Assembly: GCF_905220415.1 (NCBI RefSeq)
Contig: NC_059556.1
Span: 2,368,501 to 2,432,500 of the forward strand
Source: Colias croceus
Lineage: Eukaryota > Arthropoda > Insecta > Lepidoptera > Pieridae
DNA: 64,000 nucleotides
Reading direction: 5' to 3'
Shown: piece by piece, positions 44,601-56,272 of the stretch
Layout: the number at the start of each line of letters is the position of its first letter
Position numbering within the stretch: the stretch's first letter is position 1
Made by a program: the position numbers and the translations under genes
The notes under the pieces: generated by a model
Database searches by the model: none
Told to the model about the DNA's origin: nothing
The model's input: only the letters and a program-made list of their open reading frames with translations

Positions 44601-46600
44601 CACCCGCTCCTGTTGCTCTTAGCGTGATAATATATAGCCTATATTACTCGTGGATAAATTAGCTTTCGAATGGTGAAATAATTTTTAAAATCGGTCCAGT
44701 AGTTTATGAGCATATTCATTACAAACAAACAAAGTTTTCCTCTTTATAATATTAGTGTAGATAGGGAGAACATGATACCAAAAAGATTTTTTGGTAATAG
44801 TTGTAAAATGAATATTTATTAGACGCAGTCATCTCATTGAATCTGATATTTGATTGTAAGACCAGTGCGTTCATTGAATGATTAATATTTAATTCGATAT
44901 TCAATCAAATAGCTGAATCAATCAAATGACGACGACACAATATACAATTGTATGATGAAAAATTGCACACGAAGGAAACAATGAAATCAGCAGGTCAGGA
45001 AATAGTTTTCTTTAATGCTTAGCTGATAATAATCAAACTGTAACTGAACAGTAACTTACCCAGCATATAAGTCGTTATAAAGCCATTCTAATATAATAAC
45101 ATCAAAGGTTTGGCTGGTATCCTTAAGTAGGTTTTGAAATCTAGGGTTCTCAATAGTACCCTTTCCTATTTCCAAGCAAACTTCTGATATTGTTAAAATC
45201 GATTGTAGATTTATATTTCCTTCCATCATATTTTGGATATTAAGTAAGCCTCCTGTAATAATTTTCATATATTATCACTAGATTTCCGCCCGCGGCTTCG
45301 CCCGCGTTTGCAAAGGAAAACCCGCATAGTTCCCGTTTCCGTGGGATTTCCGGGATAAAAACTATCCTATGTGTTAATCCAAGTTACCCTCTATATGTGT
45401 GCTAAATTTCATTGTAATCGGTTCAGTAGTTTTTACGTGAAAGAGTAACAAACATCCATACATCCATACAAATTTTCGCCTTTATAATGTATATTATATA
45501 AGGAGTTTTGATGTTATAACAGCAGTATTGATTTATCAGCTGTCTTTACTTATATAACTAGCTGTGCCGCGCGGTTTTACCCGCATTGCTCCGCTTAATT
45601 TTTCAAATCGGACCAGTAGTTCCTGAAATTAAAGCGTTCAAACAAACAAACAAACTCTTCAGCTTTATAATATAAATATAGATAAAAAAACAACGGCTAG
45701 ACAAAAATGCAAACACAATAATAATGGATAATAAATTATGAATTCAAAGAGGGTCGGTAGACATGAGGATTCGGGTCATTTCTACTTTATTGTTTACCGT
45801 CTAAAGTTAAGTCGGTTAAGAGTAGGCTTATACCAACCTTTCACAATCTCAAAATTTTCGCTTACATCTACAACTTTCAAGTTTTTCTTCGGTTTTGGTG
45901 GAAATGACGTTACAAATGTAACCTGCAAATAATTATATTTATTTATTTATTTGGAGATATTACAGAAGCAATTAAACCCGTGTAATATTTATTGTAAGAT
46001 AGATATAGCTTGTTGTTTTTGCAGTAGGTATTCGCCTAACCTATCAAGGTCACCTTGTAAAAGACGAATGTCATTTTTATTTTGATATGGAAGAATAATC
46101 GGCATATTATAATAGAAATTTCGCGTGTTTAAAGCAACTGGATAATACTTAGTTTTGGTTACTTATAGGTATCATATTTGAGAAAAGCAAGGAAACTCGT
46201 AAATTAGATATTCTTCAATAATTTTCGTAAATCTTCTGTAGGTGTATAGGTGCATAATAATTTATATGGGGTAACTGTGGGTAACGATGATTCAAAACCG
46301 ATTAAATTGAACTGCTATTAATGACTAAGCAATAAAATTTAAATAAATTAATAACAAAAAGCGGCTCTATCTTCATAGATAGAAAATTAGTTTTGAGAAG
46401 CAATAAGAAGAATCGAATCAAATAGAGAAGAATCTGGAATGAATAATTACCTCATGACCAGCATTGATCAAATGCCGTACTATACCTTCTCCTAAGATGC
46501 CATGACTCTTCCCAGGAAAAGTAACAACAACTAGAATTTTGTATGCACAACAATTGGTCAATAATATTGCCAAACTCAGTAACTTTAAGAGCCAGGCCAT
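41609..46600 (-). CDS. UDP-glycosyltransferase C (complete, 8 coding exons, 520 aa)
   Basis: Minus-strand exons are 46600-46451, 45922-45838, 45252-45060, 44134-43937, 43485-43266, 42766-42547, 42315-42096 and 41885-41609 (1563 nt), all phases consistent with UGT-A and -B. Signal peptide MAWLLKLLSLAILLTNCCA, the acceptor-side His in GKSHGILGEG, FDVIILEWLYNDLYAG, then WAPQQSILG, FFISHGGLLSTTEAVHFGVP and VDQFVNADRA. The C-terminal anchor is LLSVILLALTVIIFIIKTMY and the tail ends KKNK (KKxx ER retrieval). TTTCAG lies 3 bases before the ATG, and a donor AAG|GTACG at 47006/47005 with a TATA box at 47104-47092 suggests a 5' UTR exon. Its last exon is very like that of UGT-D (HVVRTQGAP, RSPALM, WYQKCYLDL), so these two are recent duplicates. 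Confidence 0.92.
43745..43915 (+). repeat. RTE-like retroposon end, UGT-C intron 4
   Basis: ATATATATAAATCTCGTGTC, then CTTAACCGATTATAATAAAA and GTGAAGCCGCGGGCGGTAAG. Confidence 0.6.
44580..44770 (-). repeat. TTTGAACGCGC-family retroposon copy, UGT-C intron 3
   Basis: CTAGCTGTGCCGCGCGGTTT to CTTTATAATATTAGTGTAGA; GGTCCAGTAGTTTATGAG lies inside. Confidence 0.65.
45285..45495 (-). repeat. RTE-like retroposon end, UGT-C intron 2
   Basis: CTAGATTTCCGCCCGCGGCTT to TTTTCGCCTTTATAATGTAT, inserted about 30 bp from exon 3. Same subfamily as the arms of the Foldback-like element at 50232. Confidence 0.75.
45556..45690 (-). repeat. TTTGAACGCGC-family retroposon copy, UGT-C intron 2
   Basis: CTAGCTGTGCCGCGCGGTTT to CTTCAGCTTTATAATATAAA, shortened in the middle. 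Confidence 0.65.
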
Positions 46601-46689
46601 CTTCTGAAATTAATGAACAAGATATATATTTTAATCTTCTTTTACAAGGCATATTTTACTTTCTAATTTCTATTCGAATTATTTAAAAC

Positions 46690-46866
46690 TAGCTTTCCAC
46701 TCGCAGCTTCGCCCGCGCAGTCAAAGAAAAACCCGCATAGTTCCCGTGTCTTTCTCGGGTATCAAAATATCTCTATACCAAATTTCATGCAAATTGGTTC
46801 ATTAGTTTAGGCGTGATTGAGTAACAGACAGACAGACAGAGTTACTTTCGCATTTATAATATTGTA
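46690..46866 (-). repeat. RTE-like retroposon end upstream of UGT-C
   Basis: CTAGCTTTCCACTCGCAGCTT to AGACAGAGTTACTTTCGCAT. It gives the uninterrupted sequence around the insertion point of the element at 28138-29367. Confidence 0.75.
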
Positions 46867-47005
46867 AAAAGTAGGTATGGATGTGTGTAATTTGATCTGT
46901 TAATTCGTGTTGTCACTTCTTGTTCCTCCTTTCTTTCTTGTACAAAATATCCTGCTTTAAAAAAATACAACTTTGTTTTTAAAGAAATAAACGAACTATA
47001 CGTAC

Positions 47006-47104
47006 CTTATTGGACCTGATAAACAATACACTTTTAATTCATTTATATCGATGATAGTGCAACAAATTTGATTCGTTGGAACTATTTATATAAACAACTT
47101 TGAT
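47006..47104 (-). promoter_or_regulatory. Candidate TATA box and 5' UTR exon of UGT-C
   Basis: On the minus strand TTTATATAAATAG (47104-47092) precedes an AT-rich stretch ending with the donor AAG|GTACG at 47006/47005. An acceptor TTTCAG just before the UGT-C ATG would complete a 5' UTR intron of about 400 bp. No clear initiator. Confidence 0.45.
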
Positions 47105-47213
47105 CTCCGAACTCAACTCTTAAACTGACCTCGACGATTATGTTTAAACGCTCAGTAAAATACTTTTAAATTGTAATCTATTTGATGATCTTTATATAGA
47201 GAAGAAATATATA

Positions 47214-47619
47214 CAGGGTGTCCCACTATAGGTATACTAGCGACTTGTAGTTTTGCATACACTGATCACGAAAAAAAATAAAATTACGCCAAAATATTTT
47301 TGCTAAATTTTTCCTTAAAATTCATGTTTTCTTCTCTGGCTTTGCGCAGCCGTGAGCCGGCATTTATGTAACGTTTTATAATGTGAGTATTTTGTCTATG
47401 GATACATAATCTTAAACGATAGCTCACGTGCGGTTGCCAAAATTAGGCGGGTTGCTTGTTAGAGGTGTACACAAAGAGTTTTCAGATTTCAGTTTTCAGG
47501 TTTCAGTTTTCTATTTGAAAAAAAATGCATCTGGAATTTTATAAATATTTTTTACATTCTCAGCGTATGCAAAACTATAACCTCAGTTGAGCTTAGAATA
47601 CCAGCGGTGGGACACCCTG
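47214..47619. mobile_element. Inverted-repeat element, CAGGGTGTCCCAC ends, TA-flanked (copy 2)
   Basis: CAGGGTGTCCCAC and GTGGGACACCCTG ends with TATA outside both. The interior shares ACTTGTAGTTTTGCATACAC, TCACGTGC and GGCGGGTTGCTTGTTA with copy 1 at 17267. No transposase. Confidence 0.82.
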
Positions 47620-47779
47620 TATAATAATCCTATACATACTGCATATTCTTAAAAATATAACTTGAATAAAAATATATTAAACAATCCTACTTTAGCTTTT
47701 TTGGATTAAAATGATGCAGAATTTTACCGGAAGGAAACTTCCTTTTTCCTTCGCGCGGAAAGTTTTTTTTTTATTATTA

Positions 47780-50030
47780 TTAATATCTCAAAAAATTGCT
47801 CCTTAAATGCTCCATCAGAATCTGTAATTGCTCCACTTCTATAATTATTAGTTTATTTATAATTAATTTAAAAAAAAATCCAAATACTGAAAACTTGATT
47901 TCCCTATAGAATGAAAAATATACACTTTTCATAAAAAATTTTTTTGCAAAAAAATTGCTCCTTAAATGCTCCATCAGAATCAGTAATTGCTCCACTTCTA
48001 TAATTATTAGTTTATTTATAATTAATTTTTAAAAAAATCCAAATACTGAAAATTTGATTTCCCTATAGAATGAAAAATATTCACTTTTCATAAAAAATTT
48101 TTTTTCAAAAAAATTGCTCCTTAAATGCTCCATCAGAATCTGTAATTGCTCCACTTCTATAATTATTAGTTTATTTATAATTAATTTTTAAAAAAATCCA
48201 AATACTGAAAACTTGATTTCCCTATAGAATGAAAAATATTCACTTTTCATAAAAAATTTTTTTGCAAAAAAATTGCTCCTTCAATGCTCCATCAGAATCA
48301 ATAATTGCTCCACTTCTATAATTATTAGTTTATTTATAATTAATTTAAAAAAAATCCAAATACTGAAAACTTGATTTCCCTATAGAATGAAAAATATTCA
48401 CTTTTCATAAAAAATTTTTTTGCAAAAAAATTGCTCCTTCAATGTTCCATCAGAATCAGTAATTGCTCCACTTCTATAATTATTAGTTTATTTATAATTA
48501 ATTTAAAAAAAATCCAAATACTGAAAACTTGATTTCCCTATAGAATGAAAAATATTCACTTTTCATAAAAAATTTTTTGCAAAAAAATTGCTCCTTCAAT
48601 GCTCCATCAGAATCAGTAATTGCTCCACTTCTATAATTATTAGTTTATTTATAATTAATTTAAAAAAAAATCCAAATACTGAAAACTTGATTTCCCTATA
48701 GAATGAAAAATATTCACTTTTCATAAAAAATTTTTTTGCAAAAAAATTGCTCCTTAAATGCTCCAACAGAATCAGTAATTGCTCCACTTCTATAATTATT
48801 AGTTTATTTATAATTAATTTAAAAAAAAATCCAAATACTGAAAACTTGATTTCCCTATAGAATGAAAAATATTCACTTTTCATAAAAAATTTTTTTTCAA
48901 AAAAATTGCTCCTTAAATGCTCCATCAGAATCTGTAATTGCTCCACTTCTATAATTATTAGTTTATTTATAATTAATTTTTAAAAAAATCCAAATACTGA
49001 AAACTTGATTTCCCTATAGAATGAAAAATATTCACTTTTCATAAAAAAATTTTTTTCAAAAAAATTGCTCCTTAAATGCTCCATCAGAATCAGTAATTGC
49101 TCCACTTCTATAATTATTAGTTTATTTATAATTAATTTTAAAAAAAATCCAAATACTGAAAACTTGATTTCCCTATAGAATGAAAAATATTCACTTTTCA
49201 TTAAAAATTTTTTTGCAAAAAAAATTTCTCCTTCAATGCACCGGAAGGAAGTTAGCGCGGAAAGTTTTTTTTTTTTAATTATTAATATCTCAAAAAATTG
49301 CTCCTTAAATGCTCCATCAGAATCAGTAATTGCTCCACTTCTATAATTATTAGTTTACTTATAATTAATTTTTAAAAAAATCCAAATACTGAAAACTTGA
49401 TTTCCCTATAGAATGAAAAATATTCACTTTTCATAAAAAATTTTTTTGCAAAAAAATTGCTCCTTAAATGCTACCGGAAGGAAGTTAGCGCGGAAAGTTT
49501 TTTTTTTTAATTATTAATATCTCAAAAAATTGCTCCTTAAATGCTCCATCAGAATCAGTAATTGCTCCACTTCTATAATTATTAGTTTATTTATAATTAA
49601 TTTAAAAAAAAATCCAAATACGGAAAACTTGATTTCCCTATAGAATGAAAAATATTCACTTTTCATAAAAAATTTTTTTTCAAAAAAATTGCTCCTTAAA
49701 TGCTCCATCAGAATCTGTAATTGCTCCACTTCTATAATTATTAGTTTATTTATAATTAATTTTTAAAAAAATCCAAATACTGAAAACTTGATTTCCCTAT
49801 AGAATGAAAAATATTCACTTTTCATAAAAAATTTTTTTGCAAAAAAATTGTCAAAAAATTGCTCCTTAAATGCTCCATCAGAATCTGTAATTGCTCCACT
49901 TCTATAATTATTAGTTTATTTATAATTAATTTTTAAAAAAATCCAAATACTGAAAACTTGATTTCCCTATAGAATGAAAAATATTCACTTTTCATAAAAA
50001 AATTTTTTCCAAAAAAATTGCTCCCGATTT
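47780..50030 (-). repeat. ~159-bp tandem array, about 13 units (left arm)
   Basis: Unit starts (CCTTAAATGCTCC or CCTTCAATGCTCC) at 47801, 47960, 48119, 48278, 48436 and so on show a 158-159 bp period. Each unit holds CAGTAATTGCTCCACTTCTA, TTAGTTTATTTATAATTAAT, ACTGAAAACTTGATTTCCC and TATTCACTTTTCATAAAAAA. Element-end sequences (CCGGAAGGAAGTTAGCGCGG) interrupt the array at about 49242 and 49473. The minus-strand reading frames across it reflect a period divisible by three. Confidence 0.93.
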
Positions 50031-51459
50031 GCTCTATCAATTACAAAAAAAATTATTTAATTTTGATAATTTTTACAATAATTAACTGAAAAACTATGTT
50101 TGCATAGTAAACTACTGCGCTGTGACGTCATCAATTATTGTCGTTGCGACGCATAAGGGCCATATTTACATGTATCAGCACTGCAGCGATATGTATAGAC
50201 CTTAATGTTTATGTTTTCTTATTTATATTATTCACTAGATTTCCGCCCGCGGCTTCGCCCGCGTTTTCATAGGAAAACCCGCATAGTTCCCGTTCCCGTG
50301 GGATTACCGGGATAAAACCTATCCTATGTGTTAATCCAAGTTACGGTCTATATGTTTGCTAAATTTCATTGTAATCGGTTCAGTAGTATTTGCGTGAATG
50401 AGTAACAAACACACACACATCCTCACAAACTTTCGCATTTATTATATTACCTACTAGCGGTCCGCCCCGGCTTCGCCCGTGGTACATATTTCGCAATAAA
50501 AGGTAGCCTATGTTCTTTCTCAGGGTCTAAAGATTGTCTGTGCCAAATTTCATCAAAATCGGTATAGTAGTTTATGCGTGAAAACCATACTGTATACATA
50601 CATACATACAAACCTTTCCTCTTTATAATATTAGTATAGAAGTATAGATTAGTAGGATGGTATTACTTAAAAGGTTATTAATTATTATCATGTAATTATT
50701 AATTGGTTCTGATCACAGATCACAGAAACTAAAGGGTTCTGATGATAAGAATAATAAGAAATAATTATAATTTTTGTTTTATTGAGTCTTCAAGTTAGGA
50801 TTGCAGGTTCGAATGATAATAATTTTTGTATACCATCGTATATATTACATATAACATAATATGGAGACATTTCATCATGTCCACAACAATATCAAGGTTA
50901 GTAATAAATATTTCTACTATCAATTATCATCAAAGTATTAAATCGGTAATAAGTATTTTTATAATTGAATTTGAATTTCTGTTTACTATAAGAAAAATTA
51001 ATAGGCACTTTTTATTTTAGGGTGTGAAGGGATTCAGTCAAGGAGTTTTAAATTATTGAAGAGTGGTAATTATTTAGAAGTAGGGTTCGCGAAAAAATTG
51101 AGCCCTACTTTTATATAATCACCTGAAAATTTTTCACTAGAGTATAAATAATAAAATATGTGCTAATTATAAAGAATTTTATTTTTGACAAAAGGTTTTA
51201 CATACAAGACATAACTGCGTTAAAAACAACCGACTTCAAACTTGCACTTGCAACATTTACAAATACAGACAAAAATGCTCATAAAATAAAATACTGGGCC
51301 TATCCTAATAAAATTTTTATGGGACCAATTCGACACCATCCCGCATCGAACAAAAAAAGAATCACGTAAATGATTTATTAAATAATTCACAAAACACGAA
51401 GATTGAATTTGATATTTTTGGCTTTATAAATATAAATTTATAAATATAAAGAATATAAA

Positions 51460-51520
51460 CATTCGATCACGAAATTATGCGGGTTCGAGTCCCGCCTCGT
51501 GATCGAATTTTTTCTATTCT
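51460..51520 (+). repeat. tRNA-like SINE tail inside interior X
   Basis: ATGCGGGTTCGAGTCCCGCC is a B-box and T-arm-like block, framed by TTCGATCACGA and its inverse TCGTGATCGAA, so it folds back on itself. The inverted copy in unit 2 is at 55320-55385. Confidence 0.55.
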
Positions 51521-51610
51521 TTATAAATTTATAAAACACGAAGATTTTAAAAATGTAACCAATGAACACAATCAATATTAGATTAATTGTAATGGTGTAT
51601 AAAAAGTATT

Positions 51611-51982
51611 ATGTCCTATGGAATTCTACTATGGGGCAGGGCAGCAGATATAGAAACTATATTTATCTTACAGAAAAGAGCCATTCGCTCTATATATAAT
51701 TTACGTGCTCGGGACTCGCTAAGAGATCTCTTTAAGAATACTGGTATCCTTACTGTACCATCACAGTATATATTTAATAATATTTTGCATGTACACAAAA
51801 ACGCCGACTTACACACAAGAGTAGGAGATAAACACTGTTATGGCACAAGGAACAGAAATAAAATTGAAATGCCATTTTACCGGTTAGCCAAAGTTAAAAA
51901 TTCATTTATGGGTCTAGGTATACGCTTTTACAACAGAATTCCACATTGTATTAAAGAGTTTGGTAGTGCTAAATTCAGGTAA
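51611..51982 (+). pseudogene. LINE ORF2 C-terminal fragment carried in interior X
   Basis: Reads MSYGILLWGRAADIETIFIL, AIRSIYNLRARDSLRDLF, GILTVPSQYIFN and AKVKNSFMGLGIRFYNRIPH. This is the C-terminal region of Jockey/CR1-type ORF2, with no reverse transcriptase. The frame is open for 123 codons. Confidence 0.75.
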
Positions 51983-52744
51983 AACTCATGTAAAAAATAT
52001 ATTAGTTCAGAGAGCCTATTATAGCATTAAGGAATATATGGAAGATAAAAATGATATATTATGAAGTTAGATATAAGTTACAGAATATGTAATATTGACA
52101 TGATTTTAAAAGAGCAACTATTTAATATGATTAATTACCTTAAAATGACATTAATAAGTTTAATGCTGGGAATAATAATATTATTATTTAATACTTAGTA
52201 CTTACCTTATGTTGCTATTAATTATACTCTAAGAATGTCTAGGCGCCATATTTTAATTATTGAGTTTTCATCTAGCAAAATTTCAAGGAACAGATATTAT
52301 TATGTACCTATTTAAATCATTCTTATTATAGGTATTTTTATAAACATTTCCCTACCCATCCCTAAACTCGTACGTTTATTCGTATTATTAAAACTTCAAG
52401 TAATTATCAATTAATTTGTGTTTCAGTCGTTTGTTTCATCTTTCGGTGTCAAGTTGCTATCGTTTGCGTTAGCGGGAACTACCTATGCGGGTTTTCCTTT
52501 GAAAACGCGGGCGAAGCCGCGGGCGGAAATCTAGTGAATAATATAAATAAGAAAACATAAACATTAAGGTCTATACATATCGCTGCAGTGCTGATACATG
52601 TAAATATGGCCCTTATGCGTCGCAACGACAATAATTAATGACGTCACAGCGCAGTAGTTTACTATGCAAACATAGTTTTTCAGTTAATTATTGTAAAAAT
52701 TATCAAAATTAAATAATTTTTTTTGTAATTGAAAGAGCAAATCG

Positions 52745-53565
52745 GGAGCAATTTTTTTGGAAAAAATTTTTTTATGAAAAGTGAATATTTTTCATTCTAT
52801 AGGGAAATCAAGTTTTCAGTATTTGGATTTTTTTAAAAATTAATTTTAAATAAACTAATAACTATAGAAGTGGAGCAATTACTGATTCTGATGGAGCATT
52901 TAAGGAGCAATTTTTTTGCAAAAAAATTTTTTATGAAAAGTGAATATTTTTCATTCTATAGGGAAATCAAGTTTTCAGTATTTGGATTTTTTTAAAAATT
53001 AATTATAAATAAACTAATAATTATAGAAGTGGAGCAATTACTGATTCTGATGGAGCATTTAAGGAGCAATTTTTTTTGCAAAAAAATTTTTTATGAAAAG
53101 TGAATATTTTTCATTCTATAGGGAAATCAAGTTTTCAGTATTTGGATTTTTTTTTAAATTAATTATAAATAAACTAATAATTATAGAAGTGGAGCAATTA
53201 CTGATTCTGATGGAGCATTTAAGGAGCAATTTTTTTGCAAAAAAATTTTTTATGAAAAGTGAATATTTTTCATTCTATAGGGAAATCAAGTTTTCAGTAT
53301 TTGGATTTTTTTAAAAATTAATTATAAATAAACTAATAACTATAGAAGTGGAGCAATTACTGATTCTGATGGAGCATTTAAGGAGCAATTTTTTTGCAAA
53401 AAAATTTTTTATGAAAAGTGAATATTTTTCATTCTATAGGGAAATCAAGCTTTCAGTATTTGGATTTTTTTAAAAATTAATTATAAATAAACTAATAATT
53501 ATAGAAGTGGAGCAATTACTGATTCTGATGGAGCATTTAAGGAGCAATTTTTTGAGATATTAATA
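52745..53565 (+). repeat. ~159-bp array, about 5 units, opposite orientation
   Basis: The complement of the left array: TTTTTCATTCTATAGGGAAA, TCAAGTTTTCAGTATTTGGA, GAAGTGGAGCAATTACTGAT and TCTGATGGAGCATTTAAGGA repeat about every 160 bp. It ends with AACTTTCCGCGCTAACTTCC at 53579. Confidence 0.93.
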
Positions 53566-53606
53566 ATTAAAAAAAAAAAACTTTCCGCGCTAACTTCCTT
53601 CCGGTC

Positions 53607-54090
53607 CTTAAATGCTCCATCAGAATCAGTAATTGCTCCATTTCTATAATTATTAGTTTATTTATAATTAATTTAAAAAAAAATCCAAATACTGAAAACT
53701 TGATTTCCCTATAGAATGAAAAATATTCACTTTTCATAAAAAATTTTTTTGCAAAAAAATTGCTCCTTAAATGCTCCATCAGAATCAGTAATTGCTCCAC
53801 TTCTATAATTATTAGTTTATTTATAATTATTAAAAAAAAAAATCCAAATACTGAAAACTTGATTTCCCTATAGAATGAAAAATATTCACTTTTCATAAAA
53901 AATTTTTTTGCAAAAAAATTGCTCCTTAAATGCTCCATCAGAATCAGTAATTGCTCCACTTCTATAATTATTAGTTTATTTATAATTATTAAAAAAAAAA
54001 ATCCAAATACTGAAAACTTGATTTCCCTATAGAATGAAAAATATTCACTTTTCATAAAAAATTTTTTTGCAAAAAAATTGCTCCCGATTT
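53607..54090 (-). repeat. ~159-bp array, 3 units, left-array orientation
   Basis: Begins CCTTAAATGCTCCATCAGAA directly after an internal copy of the element end. Supports a minus-strand frame of 177 codons with a 53-residue period (KSEYFSFYREIKFSVFGFF in each), read as a by-product of the period. Confidence 0.92.
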
Positions 54091-54849
54091 GTTCTATCAA
54101 TTACAAAAAAAAAAAATTTAATTTTGATAATTTTTACAATAATTAACTGAAAAACTATGTTTGCATAGTAAACTACTGCGCTGTGACGTCATCAATTATT
54201 GTCGTTGCGACGCATAAGGGCCATATTTACATGTATCAGCACTGCAGCGATATGTACCTTACTGTTTATGTTTTCTTATTTATATTATTCACTAGATTTC
54301 CGCCCGCGGCTTCGCCCGCGTTTTCAAAGGAAAACCCGCATAGGTAGTTCCCGCTAACGCAAACGATAGCAACTTGACACCGAAAGATGAAACAAACGAC
54401 TGAAACACAAATTAATTGATAATTACTTGAAGTTTTAATAATACGAATAAACGTACGAGTTTAGGGATGGGTAGGGAAATGTTTATAAAAATACCTATAA
54501 TAAGAATGATTTAAATAGGTACATAATAATATCTGTTCCTTGAAATTTTGCTAGATGAAAACTCAATAATTAAAATATGGCGCCTAGATATTCTTAGAGT
54601 ACCTATAATTAATAGCAACATAAGGTAAGTACTAAGTATTAAATAATAATATTATTATTCCCAGCATAAAACTTATTAATGTCATTTTAAGGTAATTAAT
54701 CATATTAAATAGTTGCTCTTTTAAAATCATGTCAATATTACATAATCTGTAACTTATATCTAACTTCATAATATATCATTTTCATCTTCCATATATTCCT
54801 TATTGCTATAATAGGCTCTCTGAACTAATATATTTTTTACATGAGTTTT

Positions 54850-55222
54850 ACCTGAATTTAGCACTACCAAACTCTTTAATACCTACAATGTGGAATTCTG
54901 TTGTAAAAGCGTACCTAGACCCATAAATGAATTTTTAACTTTGGCTAACCGGTGAAATGGCATTTCAATTTTATTTCTGTTCCTTGTGCCATAACAGTGT
55001 TTATCTCCTACTCTTGTGTGTTTAGTCGGCGTTTTTGTGTACATGCAAAATACTATTAAATATATACTGTGATGGTACAGTAAGGATACCAGTATTCTTA
55101 AAGAGATCTCTTAGCGAGTCCCGAGCACGTAAATTATATATAGAGCGAATGGCTCTTTTCTGTAAGATAAATATAGTTTCTATATCTGCTGCCCTGCGCC
55201 ATAGTAGAATTCCATAGGACAT
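54850..55222 (-). pseudogene. LINE ORF2 C-terminal fragment, inverted copy in unit 2
   Basis: Same fragment as 51611-51982 on the other strand (YGILLWRRAADIETIFIL). A stop interrupts it after VHKNAD near 55022, where the other copy reads on (LHTRVGDKHC), so the two copies have drifted. Confidence 0.75.
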
Positions 55223-56272
55223 AATACTTTTTATACACCATTACAATTAATCTAATATTGATTGTGTTCATTGGTTACATTTTTAAAATCTTCGTGTTTT
55301 ATAAATTTATAAAGAATAGAAAAAATTCGATCACGAGGCGGGACTCGAACCCGCATAATTTCGTGATCGAATGTTTATATTCTTTATATTTATAAATTTA
55401 TATTTATAAAGCCAAAAATATCAAATTCAATCTTCGTGTTTTGTGAATTATTTAATAAATCATTTACGTGATTCTTTTTTTGTTCGATGCGGGATGGTGT
55501 CGAATTGGTCCCATAAAAATTTTATTAGGATAGGCCCAGTATTTTATTTTATGAGCATTTTTGTCTGTATTTGTAAATGTTGCAAGTGCAAGTTTGAAGT
55601 CGGTTGTTTTTAACGCAGTTATGTCTTGTATGTAAAACCTTTTGTCAAAAATAAAATTCTTTATAATTAGCACATATTTTATTATTTATACTCTAGTGAA
55701 AAATTTTCAGGTGATTATATAAAAGTAGGGCTCAATTTTTTCGCGAACCCTACTTCTAAATAATTACCACTCTTCAATAATTTAAAACTCCTTGACTGAA
55801 TCCCTTCACACCCTAAAATAAAAAGTGCCTATTAATTTTTCTTATAGTAAGTAAACAGAAATTCAAATTCAATTATAAAAATACTTATTACCGATTTAAT
55901 ACTTTGATGATAATTGATAGTAGAAATATTTATTACTAACCTTGATATTGTTGTGGACATGATGAAATGTCTCCATATTATGTTATATGTAATATATACG
56001 ATGGTATACAAAAATTATTATCATTCGAACCTGCAATCCTAACTTGAAGACTCAATAAAACAAAAATTATAATTATTTCTTATTATTCTTATCATCAGAA
56101 CCCTTTAGTTTCTGTGATCTGTGATCAGAACCAAATAATTACATGATAATAATTAATAACCTTTTAAGTAATACCATCCTACTAATCTATACTTCTATAC
56201 TAATATTATAAAGAGGAAAGGTTTGTATGTATGTATGTATGGTTTTCACGCATAAACTACTATACCGATTTT

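Larger units (their letters stand above)
50033..52745. repeat. Interior X of Foldback unit 1 with inverted arms
   Basis: The arms at about 50033-50290 and 52475-52745 are inverted copies (TGCGCTGTGACGTCATCAAT against its complement; CACTAGATTTCCGCCCGCGG against its complement). Between them lie retroposon ends, a tRNA-like SINE tail and a LINE coding fragment. The same interior appears inverted at 54095-56272 plus 59038-59560. Confidence 0.88.

Noticed and set aside
51465..51515. Possible tRNA gene with GGGTTCGAGTCCCGCC
   Set aside because: The flanks TTCGATCACGA/TCGTGATCGAA fold on themselves and no cloverleaf results; it is duplicated with the transposon interior.
47780..54100. CRISPR-like array
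   Set aside because: The repeats are directly adjacent ~159-bp units without unique spacers, in an insect genome; they are transposon arms.
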